A stretch of 64,000 bases of DNA. It comes from Hibiscus mutabilis (taxonomy: Eukaryota > Streptophyta > Magnoliopsida > Malvales > Malvaceae). The stretch spans positions 18,838,921-18,902,920 of the forward strand of contig CM033745.1 of NCBI GenBank assembly GCA_019671005.1, read 5' to 3'. The notes below the pieces were generated by a model. The model had not been told where the DNA came from. It made no database searches and saw only the letters and a program-made list of their open reading frames with translations. Positions 42,365-52,149 of this stretch are shown here, one piece after another. The position numbers were made by a program, and so were the translations under genes. Every line of letters begins with the position of its first letter. Position 1 is the first letter of the stretch.

Positions 42365-42480
42365 GTTTGACTTTAGTCAACTGGTCAAATGGTTAACTCG
42401 GGTCGGGTCATGGTCAACTCAGGTCTGATAGGGTCAACTCGGGCTAACCGGTTTGGCTCGAGTCGGTTGGGTTTAAAGGA
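42365..42480. repeat. GGTCAACTCGGGT short repeats
   Basis: GGTCAACT(C/G)-type words occur four to five times with CGGGT and CTCGAGTCGG variants just downstream. This lies within the solo LTR. Confidence 0.6.
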
Positions 42481-43571
42481 TAACCTGATCCAAGAATTGG
42501 GTTCACCCAATTCATCCCACACACATGGCCCATCTCACCAATACCACTCAACCCACTCACACAACCTTACACTTCAAGGATATCAGACCATATGGTTTAC
42601 CTAACCCAACCTTGACGGTGACAGACTTCGGCAGCGGCGACAAACTTTGGTGACAACATCGGTGACTTGAGTAGTGTCCTTTTTCTGACCTATAACAACG
42701 TTAAACTTAAACTGCCACCAACCATAACTACTATCCACATATTTAATTGGAGAAAGGAAAGAAATCAAGAGCTTTACCCAAAAACGGGTTTTATAGATAT
42801 GCGGGGGAGGGGACGATTTCAGCGACGGTCAGATGATTTAAAGGCTAGGTTTTGCTTGCCACGGCTTGGGAAGCAATCTGACACCAACAACGATTCACAC
42901 GGAAGATGAACGACAATAGAATCGGTTAAAAACAGATCAAAAACTCGTGTGCTATCGACAAGGCTTTCAAGCGATTCTCACGGCAAACAGAGCGACGCCT
43001 CGGCGAGCGACTTACGGCGATGTGGTCAAAGTATCACAGGGAACACACTGGTGGTGGTCGTTTCATGCATGAATGGCGAACAGGGTTTTATCAGAGCTCG
43101 ACCGGGAAAGAAAATGATGGAAATCTTGGTGCTTCTTCAAACTTTAAGGGGTTGTCCAAGGCAGAAAGCGATGAGTCATTGCGAGTGGCTCTTAGATTTC
43201 GGTCGGGGCACATCGACGGATTCATTGGCGGTGGTGGTGGCAGTCACGGACCGACGATGGCTGAGGTCGAGCTAAGGGAACACGGGCGGTCTTTGTACCA
43301 TTTCTCACGAATGGCAGACATAAATAAATATTTTGACCGCGAGGATGAGACGGTCCTTTGGGTGACGGCGGTGATGGCCACGCACGGTCGGAACGGGGTG
43401 GTCAGAGTAAAGATGATGATGAGGCTGTGGGTGAATTTTACAGTTCCCCAAAGGTTTGATATTTTCGGGTTAGATGGACAATAATGTTGGTATGTGAGGA
43501 GTCAGAGTAATATTTAATTTGGGTTAAGGCCCCAAATCTCTACTTCAAGGTATAATCTAAATTAACACTAG

Positions 43572-43656
43572 ATGGATATGAGCATTTGGCTCAAACGGTT
43601 AAGCCATAAACATAAACAACCAAGGGTCACGGGTTCAATCCCCCTTAGCTACCATT
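43572..43656 (+). repeat. tRNA-like sequence with A- and B-box motifs
   Basis: TGGCTCAAACGGTTAAGCC (A-box-like, 43587) and GGGTTCAATCCCC (B-box, 43631-43643) are spaced about 44 bases apart and followed by TAGCTACCA and a T-rich tail. A full cloverleaf is not evident, so I do not call a tRNA gene. It may be a tRNA-derived (SINE-like) insertion or part of the LTR. Confidence 0.45.
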
Positions 43657-44048
43657 TCTTATTATTTTTTATCTTTATTTCATCATTTTTTCCACTTAAA
43701 CTGTATATTTTATTAGGGGTGTTACATATAGGCTGTATACAAGGGTTAAAAACTATAAATTGAATCAGTCTTAAACACTGACTAAGAATTTGCTTATAAA
43801 TCAACAAATTCATTCTAATTTTATTCTAATTAACAGTTAATTAAAACGTTTTAGTTTAAATAATTGGCCTATAATATGGTTTAAGAATTCAAGTTTTTAG
43901 AAAATAATTTTAAAGAAATTAGTTTTCTCTAAAAAGATAGAACGCGAGCGAATGTGTTGAAGACACGTGTTACAATGACCATGAGCTGAGTCGAGCCAGA
44001 CGGCGGCGGCGACGCGTGCGTGCGAGTGTTGTTTAACCAAATTCAACA

Positions 44049-44412
44049 ATAGAGGGTAAAAAAGACTCTTTAATACCATTTCGAAAATATGTATCCTCCC
44101 AATATTAGAACAAAATATGTATCCTTTTTTCATTTCTTTCTCACAAAGACGGGCTTTACACCTTTCGGTGTGCAAATTGTAGGTCTGAAATTTTCTCTTT
44201 TCGAAAGAGATTTTAGTTCGCCTCAATTGTCTTTATCCATTTTGTCCAATCATTGTTTGTTTACATTATCCAATTGACAATTGTTTATGATCCACATTAT
44301 CTAAAATCTTTAGTGCTATATTGACACAAATGTATAATTAACCTCTATTTGATTTTGGTTTCACTTATTACAAAATATGACATAATTTATTGATATCTCT
44401 TTATTATCAGGT
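44049..44412 (-). pseudogene. Copia B linker and reverse transcriptase N-terminus
   Basis: From 44412 downward, the minus strand reads NKEISINYVIFCNK, then WTKWIKTIEA, KREN and TPKGVKPVFVRKK, the Copia RT N-terminal region, with a deletion and stops. It continues the linker text found at 55077-55119, showing that the Gypsy (44413-55076) inserted into this ORF. Confidence 0.78.
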
Positions 44413-47343
44413 TGTAACATCCCTCACCCGGTTTGGTAGAAAATCAGGTCGAAGTATGCTACCGGTGAGCGATACGGTGGTTTAGTATGATAATTACAAT
44501 CAATGGTTGCCACTTAATTTATGTTGTGCTTCTTAAAGCTTATTAAACATAAACATTACCCCCACTTTATCCAATGAGAAGCAACAATTAATCAATTAGG
44601 ACTGATTCTTAACTTCTGCAAGTTTTAGGAACCAAACTATAAATTTGATAAATTAGAGGTTCTTAAATGTAATTAACTACACCAAAATGAAACTCAATAC
44701 AATAACAATGAGTCTTCAAAATTTCGTGTTGATCTGATATTATTTACCCATCCAATTAGTTTTACCAAGATTCAGTGACCAATATGTAAATAATACAAAA
44801 CTGTGTTCAGCAACCCCTAACTGATATAACAGACACCGTACTGAAACGTCTTGGGGTCATATCGTTATGGGAATATATGGATTTGAATCTAAATGGAGAT
44901 TGTTCAACTTTGGTTCGATACGGTCGAGGACTGTATTGGTACGACATGCAAGGGTGATAACCTAATCCTCAGCAACTCAAGAACTCGTTTTGATACAGCT
45001 TGACCAGTACCGATATGAGTTGACTAATGTTGACTTTGACCAAGACCCGTTTTGATACACCATGTACTTGTACCGATGCCATTAATTCTTCAAACCTCAC
45101 GGCCCAAAGTCGTATCGAACACCTTGAAGCCGTATGGATACACTTGGGTTAGCCTGCACTTTAGTTGTCCCAAATATGCACTACTGTACCGAAACAGGTG
45201 GACTCGTATCAGTACGGCCTGCACTATAATGTCAAATTTTATTTGGTTTTTGGCCAATTTAACATGTTGAACATTGTTCAAATGTAATAAAATTTTACCA
45301 ACAAGTTTATTAAGCTATAATATATCAGCATGTCAAATTTTAGAGCTATCCGAATCTGTTTACTAGTTTTTCACCTTTTAGTGTCAAATATGCATATTTA
45401 GCCATTTTTAAGCTATACCAAAAAGCCATTTAGAGCCTTAGAGACTTTTTCATGCCATGCACAATATACATATACCAAAAGAGTCACAAGTAACTAGTTC
45501 AACTACTTTGTTACCATCCTAGAAGTTCATAAAGGCAAAACACATTACTTAAGGCTTGTAGTGACTTGTCAACAATTTCGATTCTCCGATCTCCAACGGT
45601 GAAATTCTTAACCTAAAATGTATGGAATAAAATGCATTAGGACTTTACCTAGTGAGGTAGTCACAAGTATGCACTTTATCAATGAAATGCATTCCAAATC
45701 ATATATTAACAATAGCAATGCAATGAATCAATAGTAACAATGCAATGATCATGTTCAATAGCAATAAGTTCATATTTCAATATTAACCCTTGGATCGATT
45801 CGGGATAGTGGATACGCGAATTCTTACGGCTCACCAAAATAATGAATGATCTAGTCCCTCTGCCTTGCCAATATGACTAGTAACACATACATCCCTCCAC
45901 CTCGCCATAATAAAGGTCGTAATCCAAGGACCGTAATCCATACGTACACTGAGCTCATGAATTCTATGGTATGCCAATTGTATCTAAAGTCATTTTGAAT
46001 CCAAGGTCCGGTGACAATATCAATGATCGGTGCTCGGTAACAATAGCAATATTTAATGTTTTTATTAATGAGCAATGAGTCGATATTAGTATTCAATAGA
46101 AATACTAGTGGCAATGACAATGTCCAATGATTTTAGTGACAATAGCAATGATCAATGTTTCACTTACAATGTTGCGATAACAATAACTATGTCGATATTA
46201 ATATTCGGTGACAATAGTTATAACAATAGCAATGACAATATTCTATGATCAATATTCAATGCTCCTATGTTTCAATGGCAATAATGATGGAGAAATCGAT
46301 AACAATGATCGATGATAATGACAATAACGATGAAAATAACAATAGCTATGTTATATGTCCAATGTTCCATGCTTCTATTTTTCAATGGTAATATCAATAA
46401 TCGATATTCAATGGAATAATTGACCTTAACTTACCAGTGGAATTCACTACATGGTTCAATGCAATATTCCTTGAAAAAAATGTTAGCCATGTTATAATCA
46501 ATGACAATGAGATTAGGAAAGGCACCTAGTTTAATCTCGGGACTTCGACTACATTCACCTCAATAATCTGATGCTTCTACGGCTCTTGGATGACAATTTC
46601 TTTGTTCCTAGCTTTCGTCGGTGATGGTGGATGATCTCTATCCAATTTTTGAGCTAGGTTAAACAATAGGAATCGGTTAGAATCGATAATACGATATCGA
46701 AATCAATATAACGATATCAAAATCAATATCGAAGCTTAAAACAACTATTAGTTATCAAATTTTATGGATAACCAAAACTTTAACTTAAGATTAGGCTTGA
46801 TTTACCCATGGATTTCATCAATAGTTTGGAGATTATGGCTTACCCCATCGATAGCAATGTTTCAATATCAATAAACTGAAAAAACTCAAGTTTTTTTACC
46901 ATCAACAATGGAGGTGCTTGCTTGGAAGAAAATGAAGACAAGAAAGGTGCTTGCTTCTTTAGAAATCGGGTAAGTCCTCATATGCTATTCACTTTCTTTT
47001 ATTTATTTTGCAATAACAAGGCTTTCTTTCCTTTGAAGAAATTGAGCAAGATCATCCCACATGTGGATGATTATAATTGAGGAGGGGCTAATCGTAAGGT
47101 TAGTCCCTCAACTCTCAATTTCCTATACTTGTACCCTTAAACTTTTAATTTCTATAATTTAGTCACTAAACATATTTTCAATACATTTGATAAGGTCTTT
47201 AAATAATAATTTAGTTTAATTAGAGTCCAATATCAATGTAATTAACCTCATAGTCAAGGTCAACATAGTATTTGGACAGTTTTGGAGTAGGGTTTTGATC
47301 GCTGAAACTTAATTCTAACTAGACCGGATTTTGGGATGTTACA
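44413..47343 (-). repeat. Gypsy 3' LTR (left), 2931 bp
   Basis: Directly repeated at 52150-55076. It contains a region of CAATRACAATAGCAATG-like words (about 45700-46520) and scattered GTATCGGTAC-like words (44880-45210). It is followed by the polypurine tract (CTCTCTTCCTTATAAA in + sense, 47346-47361). Confidence 0.93.
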
Positions 47344-47349
47344 ACTCTC

Positions 47350-48900
47350 TTCCTTATAAAAATTTCATCCTCGAATTTTTACCTAAATCGAAGAGATGAG
47401 GATATTGTCTCGTCATTGCCTCATCTGGTTCTCGGGTCGCTTCTTCCACGAAATGGCTACTCTAGAGCACTTTAACTAAGGAAATGGACTTGTTGCGAAG
47501 TCTCTTAACTTTCTTTGTAAGAATTTGAATCGGTTTTTTTTTGTAGGACAAATTCGGTTGGATTTCCACAAATTCAGGTTCAATAATATGTGAAGGGTCG
47601 GAACAATACTTTCGAAGCATTGATACATGAAACATATCATGGATCTTACTAAGTTCTGGGGGTAACAATAAGCGATAAGTCACAGAGCTAACTTTCTCAA
47701 TAACCTCGAAAGGTTTGATAAATCGGGGACTCAACTTCCCATTTTTACCAAATCTCATAACTTTCTTTCACGGTGAGACTTTAAGGAAGGTTTTTTCACC
47801 AACTTCATACTATATATCCGTTCTCTTAAGATCGGCATAAGCCTTCTGTCGGTCAAAGGCAACTTTTAATTGATCATGGATGGTGGTAACCCGTTCTTCA
47901 GTTTTGCGAAGTAAGTCATGGACCAACACCTTACCTTCATTGAGTTTAGACCAGTACAATGGAGTTCCACATCGTCTGCCACACAACGCTTTATACGGGG
48001 CCATTTTAATAGAAGCTTGATAACTGTTGTAGGCAAACTCGATAAGAGGCAGGGATTTCTCCTAAGAGCATTCAAAATCAATAATGGATGCTCGAAACAT
48101 ATCTTTCAAGATTTGGATTGCCTTTTCTGACTGGCTGTCAGACTGAGGGTTAAAAGAAGTACTAAGATTAACTCTAGTACGTAGAGCTTCTTGCAACGAA
48201 TTCCAGAATCGAGATGCAAATCGTGGATCTCGATCAGAAACGATAGACTGAGGTACTTTGTGGAATCAAGTAACTTCCTTGATATACAAGTCAACTAGCT
48301 TAGAAAGACTATATTTTATCCGGACTGGCAAGAAATAAGCTGACTTGGTGAAACGATCTACAATGACCCAAATGGCATCATATTTAGCAGGAGTCAACGA
48401 TAGACCACTAACAAAATCTATAGTGATCTTCTCCCACTTCTATTGCAGTAGATCGGTGGGTAGCAATAAGCCGCTAGGAACACGATGTTCAACTTTTACA
48501 CGCTAACACGTGAGGTACTTGGATACGAATTCAACTATAACTTGCTTCATGCCTGGCTACCAATAAAGCTCTCGTAGGTCATTGTATATCTTTACCGACC
48601 CCGAGTGAACAAAGAAAGAGCTCGAATGAGCTTCCTTAAAAATATCGATACGAAGAGATTCATTATTGGGTGCACAGACCGAATCACGAAAACATAAGAG
48701 TCCTCCATAATTGATTTCGAAGTCGAGGTTGTCTTGTAGCTTGGAAAAGATGACTTGAAGTTTAGGCTCTTGTTTTTGTAATACTTGAATTCTCGATACG
48801 ATGGTAGACTGAACTTGGAGTTTAGCTACGAGACAACAATACTTCCGAAGATAGAAATGAGCATTGATAGCTTGAGGGGATACAATACAAAGACTTTACA
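47350..48900 (-). pseudogene. Gypsy integrase with C-terminal chromodomain
   Basis: Core pieces: WEKITIDFVSGLS and YDAIWVIVDRFTKSA (first D's), VSDRDPRFASRFW (second D), FNPQSDSQSEKAIQILKDMF (E present). Then LIEFAYNSYQASIKMAPYKA, LYWSKLNEGKVLVHDLLRK and LSPRFIKPFEVIEKV. The C-terminus (DPSHIIEPEFVEIQPNLSY, KKPIQILTKKVKRLRNKSIS) leads to a chromodomain. A TAG at 47462-47464 (probably from TGG) is followed in frame by SSHFVEEATREPDEAMTRQY. Further stops at 48060, 47810 and 48270. Confidence 0.88.
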
Positions 48901-48954
48901 ATAAGTCGATATACTAATTAATATATAGGATTAATAATCAACAAAGATACTTAC

Positions 48955-49420
48955 TAGGCAAAGATTTGCGACTTAGTGCATCAACTACAACATTGGCCTT
49001 GCCTGGGTGGTAATCAATAACAAGATTGTAGTCATTGAGGAGTTCCATCCATCTCCATTGTTGAAGATTCAACTCCTTCTGGGTCAAGAGGTAATTGAGA
49101 CTCTTATGATCCGTGAAAAAGTAACATTTTTCTTTGTAGAGATAGTGTTTTTAGATTTTCAATGCAAAGACAACTACAGCCAACTCTAGGTCATGGGTGG
49201 GGTAATTCATCTCATGTGGCTTTAGTTGTCTGGAAGTATAAGCAATGACTTTGCCTTCTTGCATTAACACACATCCTAATCTGAGATGCGAAGCATCACT
49301 ATAGACAGTGTAGTTCTTTCTAGATTCAGGCTGGGTTAGAACCAGTGTGTGAGTTAAAACTTGTTTCAATTGATCGAAACTTCTTTAATGTTCCTTGGTC
49401 CAGACAAACGAAACTTCTTT
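48955..49420 (-). pseudogene. Gypsy RNase H
   Basis: YTVYSDASHLRLGCVLMQEG, VIAYTSRQLKPHEMNYPTHD and LELAVVVFALKI, then after one stop YFFTDHKSLNYLLTQKELNL and DYHPGKANVVVDALSRK. The D-E-D residues are present. One nonsense codon at 49151-49153. Confidence 0.88.
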
Positions 49421-50330
49421 TCTTAGCAACTTAGTCAATGGGGATATTAACATAAAAAAAATCCTTTGACGAATCTCCTATAATAGCCAGCAAAACCAAG
49501 GAAATTTCTAACCTCACTAATATTTTTCGGTGGATGCCAATCCACAATAGCCTGGATTTTTTTTGGGTCCACCTGGATCTCTGAAGCCAATATAATGTGC
49601 CCAAGAAAGGTAACTTCGGTAAGCTACACTCACACTTAGAGAACTTACCATATAATTGTTTCTCTCGAAGAGTTTGAAGCATAATACGAAGGTGGTATCG
49701 ATGCTCAACAGGGTTCTTAGAATAAATTAAGATATCGTCAATGAATACCACTACGAATTTGTCAATGTAGGGCTTGAAAACTCGATTCGTTAGGTCTATG
49801 AAAGTTGTTGGTGCATTGGTTAGCCCAAAAGGCATCACCAAGAATTTGTAGTGTCTGTATCTTGTTCGAAAAATTGTCTTGGGTACATCACATTCTTTGA
49901 CTCTCATCTGATAATACTCAGACCTTAAATCGATCTTAGAAAACACAGAGGCATCCTTAAGCTAATCGAATAGGTCATCTATCCTTGGCAAATGATATTT
50001 ATTCTTGATGGTCACATTGTTCAACTGTCGGTAGTTGATACACAATCTCATGAAACCATCATTCTTTTTAACAAAGAACTGGTGCTCCCCAAGGAGAGGA
50101 ATTTGGTCGAATAAAACTTTTATTCAAAAGGTCTTGAATTTAAGCCTTCAGCATTTTAAGCTCGACGGCTGCCATGCGGTAAGGTGCAATAGAAATTGGG
50201 GCAGTACCAGGTTACACTTCAATACCAAATTCGACTTTACGGATTGGAGGCAATCCCAGAAATTCATCAGAAAACTCACATACGGTGTCAACCTCAACAA
50301 AATGGGGTTTATCCTTGGCTTTTAATATCA
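49421..50330 (-). pseudogene. Gypsy reverse transcriptase
   Basis: PPIRKVEFGIEV and PGTAPISIAPYRMA (N-terminal), FSKIDLRSEYYQMRVKECDV, FGLTNAPTTFIDLTNRVF and the catalytic VVVFIDDILIYSKN (about 49725-49755), then LYGKFSKCECSLPKLPFLG with a frame change near 49575. Stops occur at 50225, 50140 and 50070. Confidence 0.88.
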
Positions 50331-50700
50331 AAGCTTGCAACGAAGGATTTCTTGAACTCATTAACACGATGCTCTCCTTACCAAGACCTCAAAGATACAA
50401 TTTTCTCTTGCCATAATCTACCCACGCTTGATGCTTGCTAAGCCAGTCTAGACCAGTATAACATCAAACTCATGGATTGGTAGGGCCAATAGATTGGCCA
50501 CAAAAGGAATCCATTGAATCACTAGGGGACAATTCTTGCATATAAGAGTTATGGTGACACAATCACCCAAAGGATTTGTTACAGAAATCCTCGGTGCTAT
50601 AGGTTTAGACGATAATCTATTCCTCTTAATCAACACGGTGCTTATAAAAGAGTGGGTAGAACCAAGAACAGTCGATGCATATAGAGGACAGGAATACAAT
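50331..50700 (-). pseudogene. Gypsy aspartic protease
   Basis: TVLGSTHSFIS is where the family shows D-x-GSTHSFIS, so the active-site aspartate appears lost. IPFVANLLALPIHEFDVILV is the characteristic C-terminal strand, followed by WLSKHQAWVDYGKRK-type text at 50400-50440. Confidence 0.8.
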
Positions 50701-51810
50701 TCAATAGTACCTGCAATGACATCAGGTTCATTTCCTTCTTCCTGCTCCTCACATGATATATTTGGGCAGGTGCCTTTGATTCTTGCTTGCTTGAGGATTT
50801 TCCAGAGCCATTATGTCTCCTTATAGCTTCCGATGAACCTTGTCTTGACCCTTTACCTCCGAAGGACTGAGTAAGGGTTGCATTACTTGCCGGTGTAGCA
50901 GTAAACTTGGTTGTATTGAGGGGACGATCTCTAATAAAGTGGCCTTTCTCACCACAGTAGAAACAAGCTCTAGACTGCTTAAGGCACGGACCTTCTGGAT
51001 GCATGCTCTAACAATAATTACAAATAGGATACTGTGAACTTCGATTTGAGCCTCAAATGCTTTCAACCGAGGATGCCTTAGAGACAGATTGATTCATGGA
51101 AAACGACTTCTCGATATTCCTAGAACGGGAAGACTGTAGATAGACGTGTTATTTAGGGCCTTGATACTTTCCTTTCTTGTTCTATTTAGGAGGTCGATAA
51201 TCATCTCTAACCCTCTTCTTAGATTTTCGCAACCCGCTAGTCTTTTGGGCTTTCAACGATGCTTCAGTAGCTTTGACTCGATTTACCAAGTCCTGGAAAT
51301 CAGTGATGCTCAATGGCGAAGTTCATCACTAAGCCCAGCAATAAACATGCGGCACTTCTCTTCATCCTTCTTGATGTATTCAATACCATATCGGCAATAC
51401 TTGCAGAAATCAAGGATGTACTGCTCGACTGGTCACCCACCTTGCTTGAGGTGGAGAAATATGTTGTGTCTCTTTGTGAGGTAGTACCCACTAACATACT
51501 TCTTTCAGAATTCTTGAAGGAAGAACTCCCAAGTGTTAGTTTCTTTAAGAATGGTAAGAATAGTGGTCTCCCACCATTGAAGTGCTTCGTCAGCTAGCAA
51601 TGCAAGAGCACACTCCAGTTTGTGCTCATTAGAACACTGCAATTGCTTGTTTAGAATTCTCAATGTGTTGTCCAACCAGTACTCGATGATCTCAGGATCA
51701 TCATCATCTTGACCAGAGAAAGTGTATGCCATGAGTGATGCCAGCTTGTCAATAGGGGCTCAAGCATATTGGAAAACTGGTAGGGTAGGTTGCATTATCA
51801 TTTCAACTCT
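50701..51810 (-). pseudogene. Gypsy gag with zinc knuckle
   Basis: The capsid frame MAYTFSGQDDDDPEIIEYWL (51732) and LADEALQWWETTI, then after a frame change GRPVEQYILDFCKYCRYGIE, FIAGLSDELRHPL and LVNRVKATEASLKAQK. A zinc knuckle reads CFYCGEKGHFIRDR, its last cysteine changed to arginine, at about 50930-50970. Confidence 0.85.
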
Positions 51811-52149
51811 CATAGATGTCATAAATGCTTAAATATATCAGCCATATTTCGATAGCATTCAGCCTACGCATTAGGCAATATTGGCTCGACATTCTGGGTG
51901 GGGGATTAAGTGGGTTTCGGAAGGTCTTCCCCTCTTGCTTCTACGTCGTGTGTCAAGGAGCCAGTAGCAGACTCATTTATATGGGCTTTGTTAGTCCCAA
52001 ACATATCTATAACATAAAGAGATTGGATTAGTCGACAAGTCATAATATACACAATATACAACTCTTAGGTGGCAAAGTAACATAATAACAATACAATAGG
52101 CTTCAGTTTAGTCGTAAAATTTACTAAACTCTGGCTCTGATACCATAAA
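51811..52149 (-). other. Gypsy leader with primer-binding site
   Basis: About 320 non-coding bases lie between gag and the 5' LTR, with the PBS TGGTATCAGAGCC (minus, 52133-52145) a few bases from the LTR at 52150. Confidence 0.75.
52133..52145 (-). promoter_or_regulatory. Primer-binding site for initiator tRNA-Met
   Basis: In minus sense it reads TGGTATCAGAGCC, the classical plant iMet primer-binding site, four bases inside the LTR. Confidence 0.9.

Larger units (their letters stand above)
39502..43726. mobile_element. Giant solo LTR (Gypsy type), 4.2 kb
   Basis: It starts TGTAATCCCCTAAACCCG and ends TATTAGGGGTGTTACA, flanked by a perfect TATAG duplication (39497-39501 and 43727-43731). It has no internal gag-pol. 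TGTAA-CCCC/GGGGTGTTACA ends and this size fit long-LTR Gypsy elements such as chromodomain Del/Tekay types. It probably arose by recombination between the two LTRs of a full element. It contains short duplications (41041-41104, 40247-40317) and a tRNA-like block near its end. Confidence 0.88.
39251..44048 (-). mobile_element. Copia LTR remnant (Copia A family), split by a giant solo LTR
   Basis: 39251-39501 plus 43732-44048 total about 570 bp, the size of the Copia A LTR (561 bp). Matching words are ACCGTGTCGTGGT, GTCCCCTGAGATTAACACGG and CTATTTATAGG. The distal half (GACACGTGTTAC, GACGGCGGCGGCGACGCG) instead resembles the Copia A left LTR insert. It begins near TGTTAGTAAT and ends near TTCAACA. 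No clean target duplication was found (ACTAA and ATAGA). It sits inside the Copia B RT. Confidence 0.7.

Noticed and set aside
43020..43484. 154-codon + strand frame rich in Gly/Arg
   Set aside because: It lies in the giant solo LTR in a GC-richer stretch; there is no homology I recognise, and LTR-internal frames are common by chance.
43572..43656. True tRNA gene
   Set aside because: A- and B-box-like motifs exist, but I could not form a full cloverleaf with acceptor pairing.
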